DNA from: Desulfuromusa kysingii | GTDB taxonomy: Bacteria > Desulfobacterota > Desulfuromonadia > Desulfuromonadales > Geopsychrobacteraceae | Length of the DNA: 64,000 nt | Reading direction: 5' to 3' | Assembly: GCF_900107645.1 (NCBI RefSeq) | Contig: NZ_FNQN01000007.1 | Location: forward strand, 98,898-162,897 | Shown: positions 54,714-63,766 of the stretch, piece by piece | Numbering within the stretch: position 1 is the first letter of the stretch | How the letters are laid out: every line of letters starts with the position of its first letter | Position numbers and translations under genes: made by a program | The notes under the pieces: generated by a model | Databases searched by the model: none | Told to the model about the DNA's origin: nothing | What the model saw: only the letters and a program-made list of their open reading frames with translations

Positions 54714-56681
54714 ATGCACAATGTTGCTAAAAAACTACGTTCACTGTTGATCTTTTCAATATTTGTCCTTTTGAGTTGCACCAGTTGTGGTAGTTCCTCG
54801 TCGTCATCCCAATCTGTACGTATTATTGCAACGGCATCGGATCAAGTGGAGGGAGCGACCGTGACGTTATATGATTCAAGTGGCGCCCTGCTCTATCAGG
54901 AGATCAATGCAACTGACAGCTCCGGTTCGTGCAGCATAAGCATCGATGACCTTCCGCAAGCGTTTGTTATCACTGTCACTGATGGCACTGTAGATGGCGT
55001 CGCCTTCACCGACACACTGAAACTTATTGTCGATGACCATGATGCATCCCCGCACTCTTTTTACGCGATCAATGCCGCAACAACTCTCAGCGCAAAGCTT
55101 CAGGAGTATCAGGACTTTTCCTTTGCAAATGCCGTCGACGCGGTACAGAGCTGTTTTCATCTACCGGAGGAACTGAGTCTGGAGACAGACCTATACTTTT
55201 ACTCGCATCTGTACGATAAAGCCGATTTTTATGCCGATGCCGAAGACGCTGGAGGATTGGATCTATACATCGAACAGTTGGCTGAGGAGATCTATGTGGC
55301 TTCGCAATCGGGGAGTCTTGCGACGTCCTGCCCCACACCGCTTATGGCTGTCTCTGGCGAAGAAGGGCTGGCAAAGTTCATGGCTTCGGAACTTGCCAAA
55401 AGCGCGGGCAAACAAATCGGAACGCAAGTCGCCGGTTGGGCGCTGAAAAACATTTTAGGAATGGATGACAATGAGGGGGTAGACGAAGAAATCTCAGCAG
55501 GATTTACAACTCTCAGCAACCAGCTAGAGCAGGTCAACAGCGCTCTGATTAGTCTGCAAACACAGATACAAGATCTCCACACAGAACTGGCGGCGCTGAT
55601 GACCGCAGTGCAAGTAAGTGAATATGACACCATCATTGACTTCATGAATGAGCATATCGTCCATTTGAAGGCGGCAAATGCAATGCTTTACCATTTGACC
55701 CAGCGGGACGATCTCTCCAGTCCGCAGGCCAAAAAAGATGCACAGGAACTCTATTCCACCCTCACCGACCTGAGCCTATACGAAGACCTGATTGAGATTC
55801 AAGACTATATGGCCACACCGAATGGGGCGCAGAATCAGCTGGATGCCCTGATTGATCTCTATGGGAAAACATTCGCCTGCGACTATGACAAACTGGAAAA
55901 AGCGCTGGCATATTTCTTCCACTATGAAACCATCGCCCTGAACCTTCTTTTGGAAAAGGCCCATGCGGACGATGACACAACCCTCGCATCCCAACATCTT
56001 GCCTTCTACCTTGGAACCGACGAAGTCTCACAAAACGGTATGGATACGCAAACAGCAATGGTGCGCCCGTATGTAGAACAGATCATGCTCTGTAGCGCAT
56101 ATGAAAGTGAATGGCTGCAAACCGGCGGGATAACCCCATCCCCGACGGTGTTGCGCATGCAAAACATGTTCTCCAGTTTGCAAAATAAAAGCGGGCTCCA
56201 GTTTGAGGTCTGGATCCGCAAGCGCGCGCTACATTATAATCCCGGAGGAGATGCGATCTTTTTCCAAAATGCCGCAACTAATCAATCCTATCTCGAAACT
56301 GAGGAATGTTGGGGGATGGGGAGCACGATTTGCGGCACATCTTTATCCGCTGCAGACTATACGCTTGAACCTCTTGCACCAACAGGCCAGATCATCCTCT
56401 GTAATCCCACTGTCGCCGGATACTTCGAGTCCACGCAACATATTCTGACGACAAGCACTCCCGATCTAACGCCCGGCACCTATAAGATCCTCGATACACA
56501 CAATCTCTACAAAGGAGCAGAAGACATCCCTGAGCCCATCGGTTACTGCCAGTCAGGGACAACTTTCTATTATTATGTTTATTATTCTGACCGGTTTCTG
56601 GACTACGAATTCACCATACCGGAAGGTGACGTTATCACCAATCTGATGATCACCCCCTATCAACAGCGATATGACAAATAA
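54714..56681 (+). CDS. Large lipoprotein of unknown function with Ig-like and coiled-coil regions
   Basis: A 655-residue protein. ATG preceded by GGAG. The signal peptide ends in LLSCTSC, a lipobox, so the mature protein is lipid-anchored by a Cys near residue 21-24, followed by a Ser-rich linker. Residues ~34-115 look like a small beta domain (SVRIIATASDQVEGATVTLYDSSGALLY, in parts; carboxypeptidase-regulatory-like). Residues ~215-250 hold GKQIGTQVAGWALKNILGMDD, then a coiled coil (~260-300, LEQVNSALISLQTQIQDLH) and a long helical part to ~470. The end (~490-655) is aromatic-rich and beta-like. I do not recognise a family. The central Gly/Ala-rich hydrophobic helix before a long coiled coil recalls alpha-type pore formers, but this is only an analogy. 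Confidence 0.75.
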   Translation: MHNVAKKLRSLLIFSIFVLLSCTSCGSSSSSSQSVRIIATASDQVEGATVTLYDSSGALLYQEINATDSSGSCSISIDDLPQAFVITVTDGTVDGVAFTDTLKLIVDDHDASPHSFYAINAATTLSAKLQEYQDFSFANAVDAVQSCFHLPEELSLETDLYFYSHLYDKADFYADAEDAGGLDLYIEQLAEEIYVASQSGSLATSCPTPLMAVSGEEGLAKFMASELAKSAGKQIGTQVAGWALKNILGMDDNEGVDEEISAGFTTLSNQLEQVNSALISLQTQIQDLHTELAALMTAVQVSEYDTIIDFMNEHIVHLKAANAMLYHLTQRDDLSSPQAKKDAQELYSTLTDLSLYEDLIEIQDYMATPNGAQNQLDALIDLYGKTFACDYDKLEKALAYFFHYETIALNLLLEKAHADDDTTLASQHLAFYLGTDEVSQNGMDTQTAMVRPYVEQIMLCSAYESEWLQTGGITPSPTVLRMQNMFSSLQNKSGLQFEVWIRKRALHYNPGGDAIFFQNAATNQSYLETEECWGMGSTICGTSLSAADYTLEPLAPTGQIILCNPTVAGYFESTQHILTTSTPDLTPGTYKILDTHNLYKGAEDIPEPIGYCQSGTTFYYYVYYSDRFLDYEFTIPEGDVITNLMITPYQQRYDK

Positions 56682-56975
56682 CGCACTTTGACTTGTCGGG
56701 GCAGCACCCATAGCGGAGGTTAAACCCCGACACGAGCAGGGCCACTATCCAATCAACTTGTTTCCACTCGTCGGGTGGGAACAGGTTGAGAGTCTCTCAA
56801 AATATTAGCAATATTCTCCACAGGGAGTGCCTTCCTACAAGATTTGAGATCAAGAACGGGAAATGTGTGCGGCTGACAACCCAAGTTTTTGTCGCTCCTC
56901 AAAGCAGCTGCGTAGAGGAAGGACCCCGCAAGGTTATGAATAATCAATGGATCGGTCATAGTCTACGAGCCTCTG

Positions 56976-58943
56976 TTAGCCCTTATAAGTGATCGTAGCC
57001 TGCGTTGTGTCGCCCAACTTGAAACGCTGGAGCATACCCAATAGCTCTGCGGCCTGGCTTGAAAGTTCTTCAGCAGATGCGGCACTTTCTTGTGCTGTTG
57101 AGGTATTCTGCTGAATAACCGTATCGATCTGCCCCAGACCCTGATTGATTTGACTGATCCCGCTAGCCTGTTCGTTTGATGCCGTGGCGATATCTTCAGC
57201 AAGGGCAGAAACCTTTGAGACTCCGGCATAGATTTTTTTCAATGAGCTGGCGGTGAGATGCGCAATCTTGACTCCATTCTGAGTTTTCTCCACCGATCCG
57301 GCAATCAACTCACTGGTTTCAGAAGCCGCTTTTGCACTGCGCGCTGCCAGATTACGCACCTCTTCGGCAACAACCGCGAAGCCTTTGCCATGTTGACCGG
57401 CTCGGGCAGCTTCAACGGCCGCATTCAAAGCCAGAAGATTTGTCTGGAACGCAATTTCATCAATAACCTTGATGATTTTATTGATGTTCTGACCCGCTTC
57501 GCTGATAGAGGCCATGGCGTCAACCATACTATCCATGTGAGAATTGCCTTCTTCTGCATCATTTTTGGCTTCGCTTGACAGGTCATTGACCTGGTTCGCA
57601 TGTTCAGCATTGATTTTGGTCTGGTTCGACATTTCATTCAATGAACTGGAAATTTCTTCCAGCGAAGCGGCTGATTCTGTTGCCCCTTGCGACAAAGATT
57701 GAGAAAAGTCGCTGACGTTCACACTGCCTGAAGAAATCTGTTGGCTGGACATGATCTGTTGTCCAACCATCGAACTCAAATCATTGCGCACCTTCAGTAA
57801 AGTTTTCCTCAGTTCATCCTTTTTATGTTCATCAATTTCGATCTCAAAACTAAGGTCGCCATCAGCCAGTGACTCCAACGCTGAACACACTTGCTTGAGC
57901 TTTGCGACCATCGTCCCCATGGCCCCTAAGAGCATCCCAATCTCGTCCTGACGATCCGTTGCTACGTCCAGATAGATATCACCATCAGAAATCTGGTTGA
58001 CAACACCAATCACTTTTTTCAAGGAACTTAAGAAATCGCGACTGATCCAAAGCAAGACCAAGCAGAGTAAAACCCCGATCACAACGGCACCGACAGTCAT
58101 CATTGTTAAAGCCGACTGCTTGGCAGAGAGAGCCTCCTGGCTACTGGAATCAAGAAGTTGATTTCCATTTATTTTCATAACATCGCTGCGCTGCTTTATG
58201 GCTTCAAGCAAATGTTCAATGTTAGCTTCAACCGCATGTAACTCTGCTCTCGGCGCTATAACTGTTTTAAATACAGCGGTAAATTGATCAATTAAAGAGG
58301 CAAAGGTTTTTCCACTTTTCGTTTCAAAACTATCCATCTTTTTATCAACAAGAAGTTTTTTGAAAGCCTCAAGGTCAGCTGTGACCTTTGACGCCTCTTC
58401 GGGATTGCCCTCGATAACATAATTTTGACTTTCAACCTGCAGTTTCAAAATCGCTTCACTGAACGTCCCGAGGAAGATCTCTTTTTTCAGAGTCATTCCC
58501 TCGTTAATCAGTGTCTGCCATAGACCTTCTTTATTATTGAAACCCATCTTGGTTTTAAGTTCAGCATAACGATGGAGATTTTTTTGTATTTCTGCTCCTG
58601 AAGATTTGATCCAGGCAATATCCTTCGCCAGATCAGTTCCTTCGATCGCAGCAATTTCTCGGTCCAAATTGTTTTTATGTTCCTCGAAAAGGTTATCCAT
58701 TGTCCTGAGGAATGAAGCCACTCCATCACGTTGGAGGTTGCGACTGTCATCAACAACTTTAAGCAACGTCAACTGAACCTGAGACGCTTCACCAATCGAC
58801 CGAGCAACTGAATCCGCATTCACCAGAGCATCACTCATCTTCGACAGGCCAGTGATCGCCAGGGTGGTAACGACAACGAAACCGAGGACGGCCAAAACAA
58901 GAACCAAGATCATTTTGTGTTTAAATGTCAAACAGAACTTCAC
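56976..58943 (-). CDS. Methyl-accepting chemotaxis protein
   Basis: A 655-residue receptor. GTG start at 58943, 6 nt after AAAGGAG. TM1 ~11-33, a helical periplasmic sensor domain (~35-275), TM2 ~277-300, HAMP (~300-355), then the cytoplasmic hairpin with its conserved tip [23 protein letters not shown] and [23 protein letters not shown] (read in parts). Candidate methylation Gln/Glu pairs flank the tip ([30 protein letters not shown]). The ligand is unknown. No chemotaxis genes lie next to it. It ends in a basic tail, without a CheR-binding pentapeptide. Confidence 0.94.
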   Translation of the reverse strand: MKFCLTFKHKMILVLVLAVLGFVVVTTLAITGLSKMSDALVNADSVARSIGEASQVQLTLLKVVDDSRNLQRDGVASFLRTMDNLFEEHKNNLDREIAAIEGTDLAKDIAWIKSSGAEIQKNLHRYAELKTKMGFNNKEGLWQTLINEGMTLKKEIFLGTFSEAILKLQVESQNYVIEGNPEEASKVTADLEAFKKLLVDKKMDSFETKSGKTFASLIDQFTAVFKTVIAPRAELHAVEANIEHLLEAIKQRSDVMKINGNQLLDSSSQEALSAKQSALTMMTVGAVVIGVLLCLVLLWISRDFLSSLKKVIGVVNQISDGDIYLDVATDRQDEIGMLLGAMGTMVAKLKQVCSALESLADGDLSFEIEIDEHKKDELRKTLLKVRNDLSSMVGQQIMSSQQISSGSVNVSDFSQSLSQGATESAASLEEISSSLNEMSNQTKINAEHANQVNDLSSEAKNDAEEGNSHMDSMVDAMASISEAGQNINKIIKVIDEIAFQTNLLALNAAVEAARAGQHGKGFAVVAEEVRNLAARSAKAASETSELIAGSVEKTQNGVKIAHLTASSLKKIYAGVSKVSALAEDIATASNEQASGISQINQGLGQIDTVIQQNTSTAQESAASAEELSSQAAELLGMLQRFKLGDTTQATITYKG

Positions 58944-59388
58944 AGCGAACTCCTTTGCTGATTATCAACTTTCTCCACAAATCAACGGTGACAAAAGATT
59001 GTTACAATTGATCTATCGTCACAAGGACTGGAAACAAAAGGGATTTTTAACGGCACAATAGTTAACCAAAGCTAACGATATAGTATTGATGATAGTTCTT
59101 CAATCTTTTTCTGAGAACAAAAACACTTTTTTTATGTTTTGTAGATCCGGTGAAGAGAATGGGGTTTTTGATATTTATTGTTAGGTTTATTGTGTTTTCT
59201 GTGACTGGGAAGAAAATGGTTTCAGCCCATTGACACAGGAAAAACCAGGATTGGGGTTTCCAGCAAAAAATCGCTGTGTAGACAAACTCTGCAACTCGCA
59301 CCGGGGCATAGCCGAGATTACGGGCACCAAAAGCCGCTGGGTTCCCAACCCTTGGCAACACGATGATCTCAATCGAAAAATTGACCAT
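58944..59388. other. Non-coding stretch between MCP gene and candidate small RNA
   Basis: About 445 nt. The right part (59230-59380) is less AT-rich than the rest and open in more than one frame, but no ribosome site or recognisable protein pattern supports a gene. The left end should hold the MCP promoter. Confidence 0.4.
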
Positions 59389-59540
59389 AAAAAAAAGGGG
59401 AACCCTGTGGGTTCCCCATGAAGGACGAAGGAGGTAGCGTCCTGTCATTTGTTGTGAGTTCACCTGGCGCTGAGCAGAGCGACGGGTCAACCGGGATGAA
59501 GCAGAATGATAACATCCTGTCATCCCCAAAAATGTTATAT
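59389..59540 (-). ncRNA. Candidate sigma54-dependent small RNA with GGA motifs
   Basis: A transcript of about 150 nt is predicted on the minus strand: start near 59540, 12 nt downstream of a consensus sigma54 promoter, and end at a perfect 9-bp hairpin (59397-59417) followed by eight T. No gene lies inside. The 5' end can fold (ATAACAT at 59538-59532 with ATGTTAT at 59515-59509) around a loop with GGGGATGACAGG. ACAGGATG and a second ACAGGACG (about 59445-59438) resemble CsrA-binding sites, and CCTCCTT near 59435 could pair with ribosome sites. It could sequester CsrA or pair with mRNAs. Confidence 0.5.
59397..59417 (-). terminator. Intrinsic terminator of the candidate small RNA
   Basis: GGGGAACCC / GGGTTCCCC with a TGT loop, perfect 9-bp stem, followed on the minus strand by T8 (59396-59389). 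No minus-strand protein gene lies upstream for more than 500 nt, so the terminator requires another transcript. Confidence 0.8.
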
Positions 59541-59550
59541 CAATCATTAA

Positions 59551-59566
59551 TGCAGACAGCGTGCCA
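59551..59566 (-). promoter_or_regulatory. Sigma54 (RpoN) promoter
   Basis: On the minus strand TGGCACGCTGTCTGCA: the -24 element TGGCACG and -12 element TGCA with the invariant GG and GC separated by exactly 10 nt. It points into the non-coding region that ends at the terminator at 59397-59417. Confidence 0.7.
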
Positions 59567-59755
59567 ACCCCAGACACAGACAAAACGGGAGGTTAGGCAA
59601 ATAATAAGCGGGGCAATATAACCCAGCGGGGCAAAATGTCCCACAGAGGTAAGAATCGCGACATCAACTTACGGAATCCGCTATACTCACACCAGCGGTG
59701 ACACCTGAGAAATTAAGTGAAACAATAATGTGCCCGCCAAAGGAGATCGGAATAG

Positions 59756-60352
59756 ATGAAATGGAGAGTCAACACCACCCCAGACGCGTTCACTCACAGC
59801 ACAGTTGACCCTTGCAGGTTTGGCGCCCTGAATTCAGAGGTGATCTTCAGTTCACTTGAACTCGATGTCGGCAGTTGCCTTGTGGATGCTGGCTGCGGTC
59901 CGGGGGAGTATTCGGTTCTGGCAGCCAGGCTCATCGGTGAAACCGGCTCGGTTATCGCTCTTGATCGCGACCCCTGGATGATTGAGCAACTACGCCAGAC
60001 CATCGCAGCACAAGCGATTACTAACATCCACTGTCAAGTTGCTGACCTCGGAGCGCCACTCCCCCTCAGAGACCAGCAGGCTGACGCTGTCATGATCTCC
60101 GCGGTTCTCCACATGCCCGGCCTGACTGACCGTTGGCAGATTCTCTTTTCAGAGCTGCAACGTGGTTTGCGAAAGGGGGGAAAACTGGCCATCATTGAGA
60201 AAAGCAATGCATCAGCCCCCGCAGATCATCCTTTACATTTGCGACTGTCACCGGAAACGATAGCCGCCAACGTCACTCCCCATGGATTTGAGCAGTGCGG
60301 ATTGGTTGAATTGAGAGCGGACAAATTCCTGATCTTGTTTGAAAAATATTGA
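59756..60352 (+). CDS. SAM-dependent methyltransferase (class I)
   Basis: A 198-residue class I methyltransferase. SAM motif I is LVDAGCGPGEYSVLAARL, motif II ends in VIALDRDPWMIEQL, and the later strand reads QADAVMISAVLHM with a downstream LRKGGKLAIIEKSN. These are the UbiE/methyltransferase-11 pattern; the substrate cannot be told. AGGAG lies 10 nt before the ATG. It has no evident operon partner and is convergent with the TPR gene. Confidence 0.85.
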   Translation: MKWRVNTTPDAFTHSTVDPCRFGALNSEVIFSSLELDVGSCLVDAGCGPGEYSVLAARLIGETGSVIALDRDPWMIEQLRQTIAAQAITNIHCQVADLGAPLPLRDQQADAVMISAVLHMPGLTDRWQILFSELQRGLRKGGKLAIIEKSNASAPADHPLHLRLSPETIAANVTPHGFEQCGLVELRADKFLILFEKY

Positions 60353-60388
60353 TCGTTGAAATCCTAGAATCCCCTCTCCGGCGCAGGG

Positions 60389-60823
60389 TTAAAAAATCTT
60401 TGCGAGGATTTTTCCAGCGACAACATTCAGAGGATTGGCACGACTGAGAAAAGGGAACAGCCGTCTTCGCCGCACGTTAAGCATCTCCATGCGCCGCAAC
60501 AATAGGGGGTGTTTTTGATACCGTAATCCCTGCCGGTAAAAATCCAAGGCCTTGTTCTTGTTCCCAGCGCTATAATAAATGCGCCCAAGATTCAAATAGA
60601 TCAACGGATGGGTGCCATCATCTTGCAGGGCTTTAAGGCCCATATTGATCGCTTTAGGGATGGTCTTTTGTTCACAGGCCAAGCAGTAAGCTTGATAGGA
60701 CGCCAGAAGTGGTGTCATGTCGGTCGTTTTGACCTGACTGAATAGCTCCAGTGCCAGCGCGGTATTACCTTGTTCGACAGCCTCTATTCCTTCGGCTATC
60801 GCGGCATGTTTCTGCAAAATCAT
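60389..60823 (-). CDS. TPR-repeat protein
   Basis: A 144-residue soluble protein with about three tetratricopeptide repeats: AIAEGIEAVEQGNTALALELFSQV (~10-33), a degenerate one at ~45-70, and HPLIYLNLGRIYYSAGNKNKALDFYRQGL (~72-100, in parts). A basic tail (RRMEMLNVRRRRLFPFLSR) ends it. TPR proteins act as scaffolds; the partner is unknown. It lies downstream of the Cache-GGDEF gene in the same direction with a 117-nt gap. Confidence 0.8.
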   Translation of the reverse strand: MILQKHAAIAEGIEAVEQGNTALALELFSQVKTTDMTPLLASYQAYCLACEQKTIPKAINMGLKALQDDGTHPLIYLNLGRIYYSAGNKNKALDFYRQGLRYQKHPLLLRRMEMLNVRRRRLFPFLSRANPLNVVAGKILAKIF

Positions 60824-60940
60824 ACTCTGTCTCCATACTTTTCATTTAGTTTGACTCGGCGACGCTTCTAGCTTCTTTTTTTCCCATGCAAGAAAGCATA
60901 CGATTGCCGATACGAGAATCAATCTTACATAAAACGGATC

Positions 60941-62722
60941 TTATGGTCTTACGGCCTCCTTTGTGTTGCACTCCGGTGACAGATCCATTTTACGCTGGCG
61001 TTTAATCTCATCCTTATGGCAATACATTCTTTTATCAGCACAGACCAGAAGATCTTTGGACGTTTCTCCATCCTCAGGGAAGTAAGCCTCACCAATAGCA
61101 CCGCTGACAATTGAGATGGTTTTCTCTAAAGATATGAGGGGTTGCGCCAGAGCGACTTCAAGATTTTTACGAACCGGGATCAGATCAGATCTGGATTCGA
61201 CCCCTGCCAACAACACCACAAACTCATCGCCAGCATAACGGGCAACAAAATCCTCCTGCCGAACATGGGTGCGTAAACGCAAAGCCAATTCGATCAAGGC
61301 CTGGTCACCAGCATCATGACCGTAGCAGTCATTCACCAATTTAAAGTCGTTGATATCAACGAAAAAAACGGCAAACTTCCCGCTTTCAGGGTTGGCTTTT
61401 GCTTTTTCAATCGCGGCATTGAGCATCTGTTCGAACGCATAACGGTTCGGAAGTCCCGTCAAATGATCAGTCTGCAATCGATACTGCATCGCCTGAAAAC
61501 TTTTTGCCAGCATCCCGATCTCATCATTGCGACGGATGGTAATCGGCTCTTCGACAAACCCACTGCCCACTTTATCGACTGCGACAGACAAGGTATTGAG
61601 ATCAGTGGTCACCCAAGCAAGGATACGTAAACCAATCAGCACCACAATAATCGTTGCCAGAACCGCGAGCATCACTGTGAGCATAAGATTCTGACTGATT
61701 CCACCCATAAAATCACGGTCTGGTAGAGCCACAACATTGATCCACTTGAGGCCGGCATTATCTTCAAACAGGTCAAACGCGACATTGATCCGCTCCCCTT
61801 TGTCATCCACAAAAAAGAACGTCTTAACGCTTAAATTATCGGTCCCTTCGCTGAGCTCCAATTGCAGCTGCTGATAGATCCTATTCAACAGAGGATGACC
61901 GCTATCCGCAGCATTAATGCGAACCCTTTGACCGTCTTCCAGAGTTCTGATGTTCGCGCTCACTGATGATGCAATCAGATCACCGTTCGGCTCAATAATA
62001 AAAGCAAGTCCGTTAGGTGAAATATTGAGGCTGCCAACAAACTCATTGAGAGAGCGTAACGACATATCAGTCGCGACAACGCCAGCTAGTGAGCCATCCG
62101 CACCGAGAACTCTGCGGGCTCGGGTTGAAACCAACTCCAGAGTTCCAAAATCGATATAAACAGAGGTCCAGATATCCTTTTGAGTCGTTGTAGCGACCTG
62201 AAACCAGGGACGGACCCGGGGATCAAACAGTTTCTCTTCAACCGATTGGAATTGCGGCACGCCACCAAGTCCGGCAATTTGAAAACGTTTCCGATGATCT
62301 TCAGCCCGATATTTGACTCTGAGTTCCCCGAGCTGATCCGAGTGGCGATAAAGCCCGATTGCCTGGCCGGCAACATTGCCATAATAGACGTAATTATTGG
62401 GGTCCGCATGCAGAGATGTCGCAATCCACAACCGGGTCAAAATATTATCAAAATCGCTCTCGATAGAAGTCGGGGCCGCTAACCCCTCAGGAAATGCTGT
62501 CTTCAGTGCCACCACCGATCCAACCACATGCCGATCCACGGCTTGACTGATCCGGCTGACCGTTTCTTGCAGTAAATGCTCGGAAACCGTCTTGACCGCA
62601 TGAGTGCCAGTGCGGTATGAAAGCAACCCGATAGCAACCGCCAGACAGATCACCAGGGCGACATAGGGGCAGATCAGGATGACCTTCAGCGAAACTTTTT
62701 TCTTCCGACTCTCTTCCGTCAT
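60941..62722 (-). CDS. Cache-domain membrane diguanylate cyclase
   Basis: A 593-residue protein from a likely start at 62722 (other ATGs at 62734 and 62791 are possible; none has a strong ribosome site). TM1 ~15-37, a periplasmic double Cache sensor (~40-320; RVRPWFQVATTTQKDIWTSVYIDF is the typical dCache end), TM2 ~325-350, HAMP ~350-405, and GGDEF ~415-580 with LTGLPNRYAFEQML, FAVFFVDINDFKLVNDCYGHDAGD and active site AGDEF. An RQED tetrad five residues before AGDEF fits the inhibitory c-di-GMP site. AGDEF variants of the motif occur in active cyclases. dCache domains bind small ligands. Confidence 0.88.
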   Translation of the reverse strand: MTEESRKKKVSLKVILICPYVALVICLAVAIGLLSYRTGTHAVKTVSEHLLQETVSRISQAVDRHVVGSVVALKTAFPEGLAAPTSIESDFDNILTRLWIATSLHADPNNYVYYGNVAGQAIGLYRHSDQLGELRVKYRAEDHRKRFQIAGLGGVPQFQSVEEKLFDPRVRPWFQVATTTQKDIWTSVYIDFGTLELVSTRARRVLGADGSLAGVVATDMSLRSLNEFVGSLNISPNGLAFIIEPNGDLIASSVSANIRTLEDGQRVRINAADSGHPLLNRIYQQLQLELSEGTDNLSVKTFFFVDDKGERINVAFDLFEDNAGLKWINVVALPDRDFMGGISQNLMLTVMLAVLATIIVVLIGLRILAWVTTDLNTLSVAVDKVGSGFVEEPITIRRNDEIGMLAKSFQAMQYRLQTDHLTGLPNRYAFEQMLNAAIEKAKANPESGKFAVFFVDINDFKLVNDCYGHDAGDQALIELALRLRTHVRQEDFVARYAGDEFVVLLAGVESRSDLIPVRKNLEVALAQPLISLEKTISIVSGAIGEAYFPEDGETSKDLLVCADKRMYCHKDEIKRQRKMDLSPECNTKEAVRP

Positions 62723-63146
62723 CTCATCACACATCAAAACAAAAGTTAAAAAAACGATAGCCCCAGCTAGAAAATGGCAACGGGCGACCATACAAGCGTA
62801 AAAACGGCATAAATATCCGCCGTCTACTTCCTGCTAAGGAGCCAGTTAAAACGGCTAATATTGATATAAATATAAAATTATTCCCTAGAAGCAACAGAGA
62901 GATAAAACAACAACCATCCACTGAGCCCCCCCAAAAAACAAAGCTAAAAGTTATCTTCAAGAAAGGCAAGTCGCCTTCCCCACCGTCTCTGCTGATGTCG
63001 CTGACGTTTGTTCTGGAGAATGCCCTACGGACATTAGAAGGATACGACGATCAATAACGCTAATAAGCATAGCATCGAAATAAAAAAATAAAACTATGAA
63101 CTGGAAAAAATTACCCAGGCGGCTCTACACACTCAGAAAACATCGG
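62723..63146. other. AT-rich intergenic region upstream of the Cache-GGDEF gene
   Basis: About 420 nt with no supportable gene. It contains AT-rich tracts and a run of C near 62930; presumably the promoter of the Cache-GGDEF gene. Confidence 0.4.
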
Positions 63147-63527
63147 TCAAACTCTAAACTGAAGCGTCGGGGCATCACCCAGATAATCGTTCAGCAGGGT
63201 CTGGAAATAAGCTGAGAAATGGTTAAACAACCTCAGGTTCAAAGCTTCAGCATACTCGGCATCAGAAATTCGTCCATCTTCCCAGTCGGCACGAAACATT
63301 TTAAATTGTTGCAGAATCTCTTGGTGATCAGCCAAGCTCTCTTCGGGTATTTCTAGCGGTAGTGATTGCACGCGTTCAAAATGGTTCTCAATTGCGTCAG
63401 TTATTCTGGTGAGGATTGCCGCTGCATTTTTTCCATCCTGCGCCAGTTCCAGCAAGGATTGGATATTGAGAGCATTGCTTCTTAAAGAGTTAAGGGCAGA
63501 TTTCACTTTAATATTATCGTCCAACAT
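63147..63527 (-). CDS. Hypothetical alpha-helical protein
   Basis: A 126-residue soluble, acidic, mostly helical protein (LNSLRSNALNIQSLLELAQDG, then AIENHFERVQSL, then a Phe/Leu-rich end LRLFNHFSAYFQTLLNDYLG). No signal peptide, membrane segment or motif that I recognise. It is preceded by GGAG in ACTCAGAGGAGAAAC, 6 nt before the ATG, which supports translation. Neighbour umuD-like gene is divergent. Function unknown. Confidence 0.6.
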   Translation of the reverse strand: MLDDNIKVKSALNSLRSNALNIQSLLELAQDGKNAAAILTRITDAIENHFERVQSLPLEIPEESLADHQEILQQFKMFRADWEDGRISDAEYAEALNLRLFNHFSAYFQTLLNDYLGDAPTLQFRV

Positions 63528-63766
63528 CGTTTCTCCTCTGAGTACAATAGAAGACCAGAAGGGTAATAAATCATCAAAGAAAAGACAAGATAAAAGAAAC
63601 CATTCTAGTCATCATTATAGGACAACGTCACAAAATTAAAGCCCAGCTCCTCCACTCAATTCCGAATCATGCAGAAAGGAAGTTATTTCAACTCATGACT
63701 TTTTCTGTCATTATAACCAAATACAACATCAACAACCAGAAGAAACAGTCACAGAGGTTACAACCA

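Noticed and set aside
54714..56681. Calling the lipoprotein a pore-forming toxin
   Set aside because: Only a hydrophobic helix next to a coiled coil supports it; no motif or known relative can be shown.
59230..59380. Structured-looking block that could be a riboswitch (GEMM, cobalamin or TPP type)
   Set aside because: The core motifs of these classes could not be found, and no gene on either strand starts just after it.
59062..59583. 173-codon minus-strand open frame
   Set aside because: No ribosome site, odd composition, and it spans the promoter/terminator pair of the candidate small RNA. No protein family is visible.
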